Positions 28,301 through 36,100 of a stretch of DNA of 64,000 nucleotides are shown piece after piece. A program made the translations under genes and the position numbers. Location of the stretch: the NCBI RefSeq assembly GCF_030718995.1, contig NZ_CP132204.1:3100001-3164000 (forward strand), in the 5' to 3' direction. The notes beneath the pieces were generated by a model. It ran no database searches. It was not told where the DNA came from and was given only the letters and a program-made list of their open reading frames with translations. Origin of the DNA: Arthrobacter oryzae. Its GTDB lineage: Bacteria > Actinomycetota > Actinomycetes > Actinomycetales > Micrococcaceae. The first letter of the stretch is position 1. Each line of letters opens with the position of its first letter.

Positions 28301-28498
28301 CGGAATACCAACCCGGACCAGTGCCTTAGCCCGGGCCGGTGGTTTGAGACCGGCTACACGGCACAGACGGACTACTACGTGGTCTGGAGCGGCCGGGTCT
28401 GGTACCACCTCACCTCGGGAGCGGCCGGCGGCAACTTCGCGCGCGGCGACACCACGTCGCTGGGCACCAACCCGCCGGGAGGCATGCCGCGGCGGTAG
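22394..28498 (+). CDS. Giant single-pass membrane protein with cadherin-like and fibronectin III repeats (copy B)
   Basis: A 2,034-residue paralogue of the preceding gene with the same order of parts. A short basic N-terminus (RLGLRERRRKLVTG) and one membrane helix (about 21-40) come first. The cysteine-pair beta region follows, then about ten NDTDPDGD-type modules and about five fibronectin III modules (for example LNWTAPADRGSPITKYTV). The C-terminal domain differs from copy A: about 85 residues with two cysteines (RTCTEPN, PDQCLSPG) and a Trp/Tyr-rich core. The start is GTG 22394, with GAGGGA about a dozen bases upstream. Divergent ends on otherwise similar stalks suggest different ligands. 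The first 20 residues differ from copy A, which has a longer basic leader. Confidence 0.88.
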   Translation: MTTLFGRLGLRERRRKLVTGTVFAVAGAALVAGAVIYPGFKTTEVELNDGGVWVVSKAKNAVGRLNYPSRVLDGAVTPASTTFDILQNSGNIFVDDETGSTLNQVSPASMQLGGDKQLPGSADVSFGSSVISVTDPSKGKVWALSPSTVNGFDEEATEPALVGSEGLVSAVGPDNRIYSADPKTGAVTITAVDANGATTSTDSSTWDGLKGAGDLQLAVVGDEPVVLDAGRGKLFLPGGRELALADARDAKLQQSGPESDVVAVATPKALLKQPLDGSTAKAVSFDGEGVPAAPVQLGGCVHAAWSGANKYVRDCVNDADDKTVDVPKASASPSYVFRVNRDLVVLNDVNSGNVWLVNQNMLLVNNWDDVVPPKNQSDEQDQESADNNTINILPDRTKPNRPPETKPDVAGVRPGRTTILSVLDNDSDPDGDVLTASVGGSGPASGTLQNIYGGTAFQITVPADAKPGSETFDYNAADGRGLSAGGQVSLNIVGPDENKPPVFKRGEPTTMLVEQGKTVSQNILTDWTDPDGDDLVLMDAKADNDQDQVKVRRDGLLTYQDSGAAPGKKTVTVSVWDGRDTTTGQVVVNVQPPGALVPVVNADHVTAVVGQDLVIAPLKNDVDPNGGALRLAQVEASGPAELGPVTDGGTFTFRSETAGPVYLTYIASNGPQSSQGLIRVDVESGKDTGDPVAVHDVALMPTGGSVLLDPLANDSDPSGGVLVLQSVQLPENTTASVSVIDHSVLRITDVLGTKEPFLFKYTMSNGKKSATGSVSVVPVPAPALVEAPQPKPDEVNVRVNDVVTIPVLANDTHPQGQKLTVDPVLPQAVAAEDGQSFVSENTLRFIAGSTPKTVRAIYNAVDPQGQKSAAAVTIHVLPLEGAENSRPQPKNLTARVVAAGTVRIPVELDGIDPDGDSVQLTGIDSTPNMGTAMVGSNFIDFTAAGDGAGTDTFRYRVVDRQGAVNTGTVTVGIAPRGDANQKPTPVDDDVQVRPGRQIAVDAAGNDTDPDGDPIGIASDGIEAPAELQATVSKTSGRIILQAPASEGTVNVRYAVADDRGASAQATIRVNVRNDVPLQAPIARDDRVTSAQTLGKTAVDVPVLKNDEDPDGVGENLKIATDATTARPGTEGNMVVELTEQPQLIPYTVEDVDGQKSTAIIWVPGIGQQVPTLAKDEVLEVIAGQSVTVDLKEWVKVRDGRSPRLTQTDRIKLIGSDGGDPVAGNGAAIKYTAGQDYVGPGSISFEVTDGTGPDDPAGLKSTLSIRTKVLPDPDRNNPPTLLGSSVDVPKGESAETDLGRLTSDPDRDDVDNMTYELVGDGPAGFNARIDGRTLKASVDGATATGTAGAVQIKAKDPRGLEATATFQLAVTASNRPKPVASDDVEPNAAAGKPVSVNVLANDSNPFPETPLKIVTAATETGSGDVEVSGGDVTVTPASGFTGTLVVAYTVEDKTGERSRQATARIRLTVKDKPLAPATPQAQSVGDQTALLNWTAPADRGSPITKYTVYGEGGFQQDCPANSCTLTGLTNNTKYHFQVTATNEFGESDRSPASAEVRPDVKPDTPVAPALKFGDKQLTVTWTAPASKGSPVKSYDLEISPAPAGQNAQIQNLTSLSYVWKGLQNGVSYKVRVLARNDAKEPSEWSAYSAAEIPAGVPVTPAAPSAAAAGSVGTQSQLRVTWTAPNNNGDAISAYTLTTLRGGAVVATQQVSGTSQNVTVDNSESGYTFTVSATNKAGTSGTSAQSAAVRAVGKPDMVGQPTATLKDTNGDGGKIDVRFPVLTDAQRNGSTPGEITYKYRLTSGGGSGNIAAGGGVVAAANGTDTAVVVWAVSSRSSTAGDASPASNTVNPYGLAFAPTVTGSNSSGVGDRTVSWTWNQPSGNGRAVTGYQYSLDGGNWQDTGQRSFSKSVGFSETHTLRVRAISANQPGRIGSDTSRSGAEPPPPAPTSWDIRATPVRTCTEPNSSTDSYRNTNPDQCLSPGRWFETGYTAQTDYYVVWSGRVWYHLTSGAAGGNFARGDTTSLGTNPPGGMPRR
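22454..22654 (+). repeat. Paralogue-shared block 1, copy B
   Basis: Counterpart of 16138-16338 with two differences in 201 bases. The stretch between blocks 1 and 2 keeps its length but diverges clearly in sequence. Confidence 0.9.
23004..23511 (+). repeat. Paralogue-shared block 2, copy B
   Basis: Counterpart of 16688-17195, identical over 508 bases by eye. The boundaries are abrupt on both sides. Confidence 0.92.
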
Positions 28499-28507
28499 GG
28501 AGCGGTC

Positions 28508-28539
28508 ATGACGGCACCACAAATAACAATTAGACTAAT
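28508..28539 (+). promoter_or_regulatory. Candidate promoter of the moxR operon with a palindrome over the -10
   Basis: ATGACG (28508-28513) and TAGACT (28531-28536) are spaced 17 bases in an AT-richer gap. The palindrome ATTAG-A-CTAAT (28529-28539) covers the -10, so a regulator could control entry into the downstream operon. Confidence 0.4.
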
Positions 28540-28598
28540 CGCTGGACTAAGCGGGCAGCGGCCCGAAGATTCACCCGAACCCGGAAGAGGATTCACCC

Positions 28599-29570
28599 AT
28601 GACCATGACAACCGAGCAGGCCGACTGGTTTGCAGGCACGTTTGAGAAGCTCGTTGGCAACGTCGGCCAGGCCGTACTGGGCAAGTCCCACGTCATCCGC
28701 CTGACCTTCATGGCCATGCTCGCCGAAGGGCACGTCCTCTTCGAAGACGCACCGGGCACCGGAAAGACCTCCCTGGCGCGGGCACTCGCTGCCACCGTGC
28801 AGGGCTCCAACAACCGCATCCAGTTCACGCCGGACCTGCTTCCGTCCGACGTCACGGGCGTGACCATCTACGACCAGAAAACCCAGAAGTTCGAGTTCCA
28901 CAAGGGCCCGATCTTCAACAACATTGTCCTCGCGGACGAGATCAACCGCGCCTCGCCCAAGACCCAGTCCGCCCTCCTGGAGGTCATGGAGGAGTCACGG
29001 GTGACCGTGGACGGCACCACGTACGAAGCCGGCCGGCCCTTCATGGTGATGGCCACCCAGAACCCGATCGAGCAGGCGGGAACCTACAGGCTGCCTGAGG
29101 CCCAGCTGGACCGGTTCCTGATCAAGACGTCCATCGGATACCCGGACCACGCGTCAACGGTGCAGCTGCTGGGCGGGGCCAACCTCAAGGACCGCTCCAA
29201 GGAGCTCTCCGCCGTCATCACCACACAGGCAGTGGCAGATATGGCCGACCTCGCAGCGACCACACACGTGGACACCGCGGTGCTGGAATACATCTCACGG
29301 CTGTGCGAGGAAACCCGCAACGCCCCCGAAACCCGGCTCGGCGTCTCGGTCCGCGGTGCCCTGGCCATGGTCCGGGCTGCGAAGGTCTGGGCAGCAAGCC
29401 AGGGCCGCAACTTCGTCCTGCCGGACGACGTGAAGGACCTCGCGGGCGTTGTCTGGACCCACCGCTTTGTGATGGACCCGGAAGCGGAATTCTCCGGCGC
29501 CACCGCGGAGGCCGTGCTGGCCCGTGTTCTGACGGACGTCGCTGCCCCGCAGCAGCGCGCCGCCGTCTAA
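28599..29570 (+). CDS. MoxR family AAA+ ATPase
   Basis: A 323-residue MoxR-type AAA+ ATPase. Walker A is EDAPGTGKTSLA near residues 50-60 and Walker B is IVLADEINRASPKTQ, followed by sensor 1 (MVMATQNPIEQAGTYRLPEAQLDRF), all intact. MoxR proteins act as chaperone-like ATPases, normally with a DUF58/VWA partner, to assemble or activate complexes; the next gene encodes that partner. An AAA ATPase holds the same position in the bifidobacterial PFNA cluster (aaa-atp). GAGG lies upstream of the ATG and a candidate promoter lies in the gap after the giant gene. Confidence 0.95.
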   Translation: MTMTTEQADWFAGTFEKLVGNVGQAVLGKSHVIRLTFMAMLAEGHVLFEDAPGTGKTSLARALAATVQGSNNRIQFTPDLLPSDVTGVTIYDQKTQKFEFHKGPIFNNIVLADEINRASPKTQSALLEVMEESRVTVDGTTYEAGRPFMVMATQNPIEQAGTYRLPEAQLDRFLIKTSIGYPDHASTVQLLGGANLKDRSKELSAVITTQAVADMADLAATTHVDTAVLEYISRLCEETRNAPETRLGVSVRGALAMVRAAKVWAASQGRNFVLPDDVKDLAGVVWTHRFVMDPEAEFSGATAEAVLARVLTDVAAPQQRAAV

Positions 29571-29623
29571 AAGGTGCCCCTGCACCCTTCCGGCACATTC
29601 ACCGCGCGAACAAAGGCACAGAT

Positions 29624-30955
29624 ATGTCCAGCAGCACTCCGTTGACCCGGCTTGCTGAACGCCTGAAAGGGCCGTTTTCAGGTGACGGGAAGGCCGCCCG
29701 GCTGCACCCCGCCGCCATGTGGTCCGAGGCCGTCAGCACCGCGGGCCTCGCCCTCGCACCCGCCTGGTCCACGGTCCGCGGGCTGTGGCTGAAGTACGTA
29801 TGGCCGGTTCTTTCGGTGGTGAGCGTCCTCGGCTGGTCCGTCCTTGCCGCCTCTGTCCTGTTGTGGGGCGTGGGCCAGGCCTACGGCTGGCAGGAAGCGA
29901 AGGCCGCCGCAGTTGCGGCCTTCGTCCTGTTCGTCCTTGCCGTCGGATTCATCCTCGGCCGCTCCTCCTACGGCGTGGTGTTGGACCTCGCCAGGACCAG
30001 GGTGGCCGTGGGGGACAGCGCCGTCGGCAGCATCGCCGTCTCCAACACCTCCGCGCGTCCCCTCCTGCCGGCCGCGCTGGAACTGCCGGTGGGAGCCGCC
30101 ACCGCCGTCTTCCACCTGCCACGGATGAAACCGCAGCAGGTCCACGAAGACCTCTTCACCATCCCTACCGCCCGCCGGGCCGTCATTGTGGTGGGCCCGG
30201 TGCGCTCGGTGCGGGCCGACCCCCTGCACCTGTTGCGGCGGCAGGTGCTCTGGACCGAGCCGGAAGACCTCTACGTGCACCCGCGGACCGTTGCCCTGGC
30301 GGGCTCCGCCGCCGGCTTCATCCGTGACCTTGAAGGCATGCCCACCACGGACCTGTCCAGTGCCGACGTATCGTTCCACGCCCTCCGCGACTACGTCCCG
30401 GGTGATGACCGGCGCCACATCCACTGGAAGACCACTGCGCGGACCAACAAACTCATGGTGCGCCAGTTTGAGGAGACACGCCGCGCCCACCTCGCCATCT
30501 CGCTGTCCATCAATACGGACGAGTACGACTCCGAGCAGGAATTCGAGATGGCCATTTCGGCCGCTGCGTCCATCGGCCGCCAGGCCATCCGCGAGCAGCG
30601 GGAACTGGATGTCCTCACCCAGAAGGGCCCGCTCCGGTGCGAGACCGGCCGGAACATGCTCGACGACATGACCCGGATCGTGGGATCCCCGATGCGGAAG
30701 ACCGCCGTTGACCTCGCCCGGACACTGGCGGACACCGTTCCGAACGCCTCAGTGGTCTTCTTTGTCGTGGGCAGCCGGGTCACCCCCGCCCAGCTTCGTT
30801 CGGCAGCCGCCTCAGTGCCGCCGGGGGTCCGCAGCCTCGCTGTCCGCCTCCAGGCGGGCGCCGCGCCGGCACGCGCCAACATCGCGGACCTGACAGTCCT
30901 GACGTTGGGGGACCTGTCCGACCTTGCCATCATCCTCAGAAAGGCCGCTGCATGA
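29624..30955 (+). CDS. DUF58 domain protein (MoxR partner)
   Basis: A 443-residue protein. After a polar N-terminus two membrane helices lie at about residues 55-78 and 85-105. An Ig-like segment follows, then the DUF58 core with the signature FHALRDYVPGDDRRHIHWKTTARTNKLMVRQFE around residues 245-280, leading into a VWA-like fold. DUF58 proteins pair with MoxR ATPases. ATG 29624 is 53 bases after moxR; reading further upstream overlaps moxR and is non-coding. The last codon overlaps the transglutaminase start (ATGA). It corresponds to duf58 in the PFNA cluster. Confidence 0.9.
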   Translation: MSSSTPLTRLAERLKGPFSGDGKAARLHPAAMWSEAVSTAGLALAPAWSTVRGLWLKYVWPVLSVVSVLGWSVLAASVLLWGVGQAYGWQEAKAAAVAAFVLFVLAVGFILGRSSYGVVLDLARTRVAVGDSAVGSIAVSNTSARPLLPAALELPVGAATAVFHLPRMKPQQVHEDLFTIPTARRAVIVVGPVRSVRADPLHLLRRQVLWTEPEDLYVHPRTVALAGSAAGFIRDLEGMPTTDLSSADVSFHALRDYVPGDDRRHIHWKTTARTNKLMVRQFEETRRAHLAISLSINTDEYDSEQEFEMAISAAASIGRQAIREQRELDVLTQKGPLRCETGRNMLDDMTRIVGSPMRKTAVDLARTLADTVPNASVVFFVVGSRVTPAQLRSAAASVPPGVRSLAVRLQAGAAPARANIADLTVLTLGDLSDLAIILRKAAA

Positions 30956-33489
30956 GCTCCGCGCCTGCATTCCGCCAGCGCCGCCGGCCTGCGCCGTCCC
31001 CGTCGTCCGCCTTCAGGGACGGCCGGCCGGCCTGGCATTTCGCGCTCGACGCCGGCGCCCTGGTTGTCCTGCTGGGGCTCGGAGTCCTCGGGTTCAGCCT
31101 CAGCTTCGGCGGTGATCCCTATTACCTGATCGCCGGTTTCGGTGGCATCCTGCTCGGCCTCGGCATCGCCGCGGCAAACGCCCATTTCAGGCTCGGGGCG
31201 CTGATCACCGCCGCGGCAACGCTCGGCTCATACCTGGTCCTGGGAACCCTCTTTGCCGTACCGGACGCCGCCATCGCCGGGTTTGTCCCCACCTTCGAGT
31301 CGTTGCGGACCCTTCTGCTGGGCGTCGTTTTTGCCTGGAAGGACATGCTGACTGTCGGCGTCCCGGTTGGAACCGCCGGCGGCATGCTCATTGTCCCGTT
31401 CCTCAGTGCGCTCATCACGGCGCTGGCCGCAGGGCTGATGACGTGGCGGCTGAAGAGTCCCTACTGGCCGCTCCTGCCCGTCCTGGTGCTCTTCGTTACC
31501 GGCATCGCGTTCAGCACCAACGCGGGCTTCCTCAACGTGGAGCGGGGAATCTCCCTGACGGTGGTAGGCGTGGCATGGGCAACCTTCCGCCGGGACGCGC
31601 ACCGCCGCAACGACACCCGCAAGGTGTCCGTCAACCGCCCGGAGGCGGATGCCGCAACTGCCCGCCGAGCCAAGGTCCGCCGGCTCGGATCCGCCGCCGG
31701 CGTCATCGCAGCCTGTGTTGCCATCACGGCCGTGGCGTCGCCCCTGGTCACCGCGAGCGACGACAGGACGGTCCTTCGCAATACAATCGTTCCGCCGTTC
31801 GACCCGAAGGACTACATCACTCCGTTGGCGAGCTTCCGTAACTTTGTCAAGGACAAGAAGGACGACAACCTGTTCGTGGTGAAGGGCCTGCCCCGGGACG
31901 GACGCGTACGCCTCGCCGCCCTGGACGCCTTTAATGGCACCAACTACAACATGGACCCGGACAGTTCCGGGAACTTCAGCAAGGTGGGGGATGCCAAGTC
32001 CCTGAATACGCTGGCTGACTCCGACGGCATCGTCCCCAGCAACGATTACACCCTGGACATCACCATCGAGGACTACCAGGGGTATTTCCTGCCCGGCGGA
32101 CGCCGCACCACGGGCATCAGCTTCACCGGCGACTCCTCGGGAGCCGCCTCCGGGCTCTACTTCAACTCCGGAACGGACACCGCGGTGACCACCAGGGGCC
32201 TTGGGAAAGGCGATGCCTACAGCGTCCAGGTTTCCGATCCCGCCAAGCTTGAACATGGCCAGTTGACGCAGTACGACTTCGCCAAGGTGGCACTCCCGGA
32301 TGCCTCGGAAGTGCCGCCCGTGGTCGGTTCCCAGGCCAACGACCTCTCCGCCGATGCACCCACCGCAATCGACCGCGTCCGGCAGATCGAAGCCCATTTC
32401 CAGAAGAAGGGCGCCTTCAGCAACGGCCTGATCGACGAAGGACAACTGCCCAGCGTCTCCGGGCACGGATCCGCACGAATCCGCAGCCTCCTGACCGCCA
32501 AGCAAATGCTGGGCGACGACGAACAGTATGCCGTGGCGATGTCCCTGATGCTGCGGCACCTCGGAATTCCGTCGCGGGTTGTGATGGGCTTCTATCCGGA
32601 TCCGAAAAGCCCGGAGAACGGCGCCGGCGAAGTGAAGATCACCGGCAAGGACGTCCATGCCTGGGTTGAGGTGGCGTTCGACCGTGTTGGCTGGGTGTCC
32701 TTCGACCCCACGCCGCCCAAGGACAACGTCCCGATTCCGCCGGACCCCGAGAACAAATCCAAGCCGAAGCCCCAGGTCCTGCAGCCGCCGCCCCCGCCGC
32801 AGGAACCGGCTGACCTGCCCCCGGATTCTTCCCCCGACGCGCTGGACGCGGACGAGAAGAAGAACAACCCGTGGCTGTTCTGGGGACCCATCCTCACGGC
32901 AATCGGCATTGCGCTGATCCCCATCGGGATCCTGGCGCTGCCGCTGCTGCTCATCGCGTTGCTCAAGAGCCGGCGGCGCAAAGCCCGCTTCTCCGACGGC
33001 CACCCGGCCCAGCGCGTCGGCGGCGGCTGGAACGAAGTGGTCAGCCTTGCCACGGACATGGGCGCCGCAGTGGACACCCGGGCAACACGGCGGGAGTCCG
33101 CCGTCGTCCTTGGTGAGGCATTTCCCGGAACAGCCGGGACCACCACCCTGCTGGCGCACCGCGCCGACGCCTCGATTTTCGGTGCCGGCCAGCCAAGCGA
33201 AGCGGAGGTCCGGGAGTACTGGACCATCGTGGACGGCTCGCTGAAGGAAATGACGGCCACGGTGGGTTTCTGGAGGCGGCAGGCGGCCCGGTTCTCACCG
33301 CGATCGCTCCTGTCTGACGGCCGGACTGCCCTGCAGCTCAGGGGCCTGAGGCTGGTCCGGACAGCACCACCGGCCCCCGCAGGTAGGGTGGATAGCGGCC
33401 CGGCGCCGGCAAGTCCTGCCGCCTCCGGTCCGGACAACGAACAGACCGTGCTGAGGCGCAATCTGAGAGAGAACCGCAACGAACCATGA
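30952..33489 (+). CDS. Transglutaminase-fold membrane protein (TgpA-like), nucleophile Cys replaced
   Basis: An 845-residue integral membrane protein. About seven membrane helices occupy residues 25-280. A periplasmic transglutaminase-core domain follows, then a Pro-rich linker (about 600-630), a final helix near 640-665 and a cytoplasmic tail of about 170 residues. The core reads GDDEQYAVAMSLMLRHLGIP, where active homologues have Cys at the third position; here it is Asp523. His569 (DVHAWVEV) and Asp585 (FDPTP) are retained. The only cysteine in the protein lies in a membrane helix, so no nucleophile is available and it is probably a non-enzymatic peptide- or protein-binding domain. ATGA overlaps join it to both neighbours. 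It corresponds to tgm of the PFNA cluster. Confidence 0.9.
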   Translation: MSSAPAFRQRRRPAPSPSSAFRDGRPAWHFALDAGALVVLLGLGVLGFSLSFGGDPYYLIAGFGGILLGLGIAAANAHFRLGALITAAATLGSYLVLGTLFAVPDAAIAGFVPTFESLRTLLLGVVFAWKDMLTVGVPVGTAGGMLIVPFLSALITALAAGLMTWRLKSPYWPLLPVLVLFVTGIAFSTNAGFLNVERGISLTVVGVAWATFRRDAHRRNDTRKVSVNRPEADAATARRAKVRRLGSAAGVIAACVAITAVASPLVTASDDRTVLRNTIVPPFDPKDYITPLASFRNFVKDKKDDNLFVVKGLPRDGRVRLAALDAFNGTNYNMDPDSSGNFSKVGDAKSLNTLADSDGIVPSNDYTLDITIEDYQGYFLPGGRRTTGISFTGDSSGAASGLYFNSGTDTAVTTRGLGKGDAYSVQVSDPAKLEHGQLTQYDFAKVALPDASEVPPVVGSQANDLSADAPTAIDRVRQIEAHFQKKGAFSNGLIDEGQLPSVSGHGSARIRSLLTAKQMLGDDEQYAVAMSLMLRHLGIPSRVVMGFYPDPKSPENGAGEVKITGKDVHAWVEVAFDRVGWVSFDPTPPKDNVPIPPDPENKSKPKPQVLQPPPPPQEPADLPPDSSPDALDADEKKNNPWLFWGPILTAIGIALIPIGILALPLLLIALLKSRRRKARFSDGHPAQRVGGGWNEVVSLATDMGAAVDTRATRRESAVVLGEAFPGTAGTTTLLAHRADASIFGAGQPSEAEVREYWTIVDGSLKEMTATVGFWRRQAARFSPRSLLSDGRTALQLRGLRLVRTAPPAPAGRVDSGPAPASPAASGPDNEQTVLRRNLRENRNEP

Positions 33490-35075
33490 CGCATGACGCC
33501 GAGCGCTGCCAGCGCTGCCAGCAGTTGATCCGTCCGGGAGCGACGTTTTGCCCGGCCTGCGGTGCTCCGCTGAGCAACCGGGCCGCCCGCAATGACCGGA
33601 ACATCGATCACTCGCAGCGTGAACTCATGGCGCGGGCCGCCGCGCAGGGCAGCCCGATTCCCGGTAGTATCCCCGTAGCGCAGGCCCGGGCGGAAGCCGC
33701 CGGACCGGTGGCCACGGGCCAGGTCGCGCATGTACAAGGGGGAGGTGCCGGAATGGGTGGCAAGCTGGATGTGGTTCCCGCGGCGGCCGGACGGCGCCTC
33801 GGCGCCGCGGTGCTCGACTGGGTGGGGCCGGCAGCGTTGCTCGTGGTGATGCTGACCCTTGGATTCGCGAGTATCACGCGGACGCGGAGCGGCGGCTTCA
33901 TCGTCTATGACACAGCCATGCTGGTGCTGCTCGGCAGCATCGCGGCCGGCATCACTGTGGTTTACATGCTGGTATTGCTCTCCGTTGAGGGCCGCTCCGG
34001 CAACAGCATCGGCAACCGGCTCATGGGAATCCGCAGCACGGACCAGGACGGCTACGCCCCCGGCGCGGGCGCGTTGTTCCTGCGCGGCCTCATCACGGGC
34101 GCGGGCCTGCTCCTGGCCGTGGTGGCTGCCGTATTGGTGGTGGTGTTCAAGTGGTTCGAAGCCGCACTGTGGATCCTTGGCCCCCTGGCACTGCTCGGTA
34201 TCGCCTGGGCTTTCGTGGTGGTGGTGTCCAACACCTGGGACAAGAACGGCAAGCTCAGGGGCTGGCACGATGCCGCGGCCAAAACCCTCATGTTTGATGT
34301 CAACGCCGGCCGGAACCCGGTGACCACCGGAGGGATCCAGGGTCCGTACAGTTTCGCGCCGCTGGATCTTCCGCCCGTGCAGCAGGTTTCCTCACCCGTT
34401 GCGGGTGCGGCACCCAGGCCGGGCCAGGCAGTGCCCGGGCAAACCCCGGAACCGCAACGCGCCCCCAACCAGCCGGTCGCGATTCCGCAGCCGCCACTGA
34501 ACCCGAACCAATGGCAGCCCCCCGCCATGCCGCAGCCCGCTCCCGCCCCGGTCCACGCGGCGGCACAGCCGCACCCGCATTCGCAGCCGCAGCCCGTGCC
34601 GGTCCAGACCAAGCCCCTGGCGGACCCCGAACCCCAGGTCCAGGTAACCCAGGTCCAGGAACCCCAGGTCAAGGCGTGGGTGCTCCACCCCGACGACGAT
34701 CATGACCGGACCCGCATGCGTGGGCAAACCGTGCCCGCACCGGTGGCCGTGCTGCGGCTCAGGCTCGATGACGGCCGGGATTTCCAGCTGGACCAGTCGG
34801 TCCTAATCGGCCGGAACCCCAGCGGGCTCCCGGGGGAACAGGTTGCCCAGTTGCTGGCCGTGGCCGACCCCGGACGTTCCATCTCCAAGACCCACCTGCA
34901 CCTGCGTGAGGACAACGGGGGAGTCTGGGTCACCGACCGCAATTCAACCAACGGCAGCGCCGTCACCACTCCGGACGGCATCCGAACTGCCTTGCAGGCC
35001 GGGGAACCCGCCTTTGTACGCCCAGGGTCCACCGTGCACTTCGGTGACCGCACCTTCCACCTAGGACAGGCATGA
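33486..35075 (+). CDS. Zinc-ribbon, RDD membrane and FHA domain protein
   Basis: A 529-residue protein in three parts. The N-terminus has a zinc ribbon (CQRCQQLIRPGATFCPACGAP). Residues about 95-275 form an RDD membrane domain with three to four helices. After a Pro/Gln-rich linker of about 120 residues the C-terminus is an FHA domain: LIGRNPSGLP, then ISKTHLHL and RNSTNGS, giving the Gly-Arg, Ser, His and Asn-Gly residues that bind phosphothreonine. It is therefore a membrane-anchored phosphothreonine reader, presumably for the kinase encoded downstream. It is coupled by ATGA overlaps on both sides. Confidence 0.9.
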   Translation: MTHDAERCQRCQQLIRPGATFCPACGAPLSNRAARNDRNIDHSQRELMARAAAQGSPIPGSIPVAQARAEAAGPVATGQVAHVQGGGAGMGGKLDVVPAAAGRRLGAAVLDWVGPAALLVVMLTLGFASITRTRSGGFIVYDTAMLVLLGSIAAGITVVYMLVLLSVEGRSGNSIGNRLMGIRSTDQDGYAPGAGALFLRGLITGAGLLLAVVAAVLVVVFKWFEAALWILGPLALLGIAWAFVVVVSNTWDKNGKLRGWHDAAAKTLMFDVNAGRNPVTTGGIQGPYSFAPLDLPPVQQVSSPVAGAAPRPGQAVPGQTPEPQRAPNQPVAIPQPPLNPNQWQPPAMPQPAPAPVHAAAQPHPHSQPQPVPVQTKPLADPEPQVQVTQVQEPQVKAWVLHPDDDHDRTRMRGQTVPAPVAVLRLRLDDGRDFQLDQSVLIGRNPSGLPGEQVAQLLAVADPGRSISKTHLHLREDNGGVWVTDRNSTNGSAVTTPDGIRTALQAGEPAFVRPGSTVHFGDRTFHLGQA

Positions 35076-36100
35076 ATCCCCAGCCGGCAGCAGCCACCTC
35101 CGCAACGGGCAGGGAGCCCGGACTCCAACTGAGCTGCGGCTACGGAACAGACCGTGGCCTCCGCCGGGAACTCAACGAGGATTCCTTCATCGCCTCCGAC
35201 CCCGTATTCGCCGTGGCGGACGGCATGGGAGGCCACGAGGCAGGTGAGATCGCCAGCGGAATCTGCGTCCGGACGCTCGCCGGAATGCCGCAGCTGGCCA
35301 CCGGCGAGCGGACCGCCACAGCCGCCGTCGTCCAGCAGTACCTGGTCAGCGCCGATGAGCGGATCCGCACCGCCACCGGGTCCCGGGCCGGCACCACCCT
35401 GTCCGGTGTGGTGCTGGTGGAACAGCAGGGTGTCCCGTACTGGCTGGTGGTGAACATCGGCGATTCCCGGACCTACCGGCTGAGCCAGGGTGAGTTCGCA
35501 CAGGTCAGCGTTGACCATTCCGAGGTCCAGGAGCTTGTCGACGCCGGCGAAATCACCAGGGAACAGGCGGCCGTGCACCCCCGAAGGCATGTGGTCACCC
35601 GTGCCCTGGGCACCGGCGACGAAACCGAAGCCGACTACTGGCTGCTGCCCGTCGAGGAAGGCGACCGCATCATGGTCTGCTCGGACGGGCTGAACGCGGA
35701 GCTTACGGACGACCACATGTTCCGCATCCTGAGCACCGTGGGCCACCCGCAGGACGCTGTGGACGCCCTGATCCAGGCGGCGCTGCGCAGCGGCGGACGT
35801 GACAACGTCACCGTGATCGTCGTGGATGCCAAAAATGTGATGAACGACGCCGGGACGGACACCGCTCCCCGGCCCGCCGTGGGAGCTGAAGACGAGGACA
35901 CCCTGCCCCGCACCCGCGTGACGGACAGGACTGACGTGCCGGACAGCACGGAAGTGGACACCGAGGAACTTCCCGAGGCTCCCGGTGCCGTGCAGCCCGC
36001 CGATGCGCCGGGTTCCGCGGAGCCGACGGCGGCGGACAACGCCGAACCCCTGCCTGACACCGCAGCCGACACCGAGGGCCGCCACGATGGGCTCAAGTAG
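35072..36100 (+). CDS. PP2C-type serine/threonine phosphatase
   Basis: A 342-residue PPM/PP2C phosphatase. Metal-binding motifs are intact: RRELNEDSFI, AVADGMGGHEAGE, IGDSRTYRL, MVCSDGLNAEL and GGRDNVTVIVVDA. The catalytic domain fills residues 10-255; the last about 85 residues are acidic, low complexity and probably disordered. There is no membrane helix, so it is cytoplasmic, and it should reverse phosphorylation by the kinase two genes downstream. The equivalent in the PFNA cluster is prpC. Its start overlaps the RDD-FHA stop (ATGA), and its end overlaps the next gene by 14 bases. Confidence 0.93.
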   Translation: MNPQPAAATSATGREPGLQLSCGYGTDRGLRRELNEDSFIASDPVFAVADGMGGHEAGEIASGICVRTLAGMPQLATGERTATAAVVQQYLVSADERIRTATGSRAGTTLSGVVLVEQQGVPYWLVVNIGDSRTYRLSQGEFAQVSVDHSEVQELVDAGEITREQAAVHPRRHVVTRALGTGDETEADYWLLPVEEGDRIMVCSDGLNAELTDDHMFRILSTVGHPQDAVDALIQAALRSGGRDNVTVIVVDAKNVMNDAGTDTAPRPAVGAEDEDTLPRTRVTDRTDVPDSTEVDTEELPEAPGAVQPADAPGSAEPTAADNAEPLPDTAADTEGRHDGLK

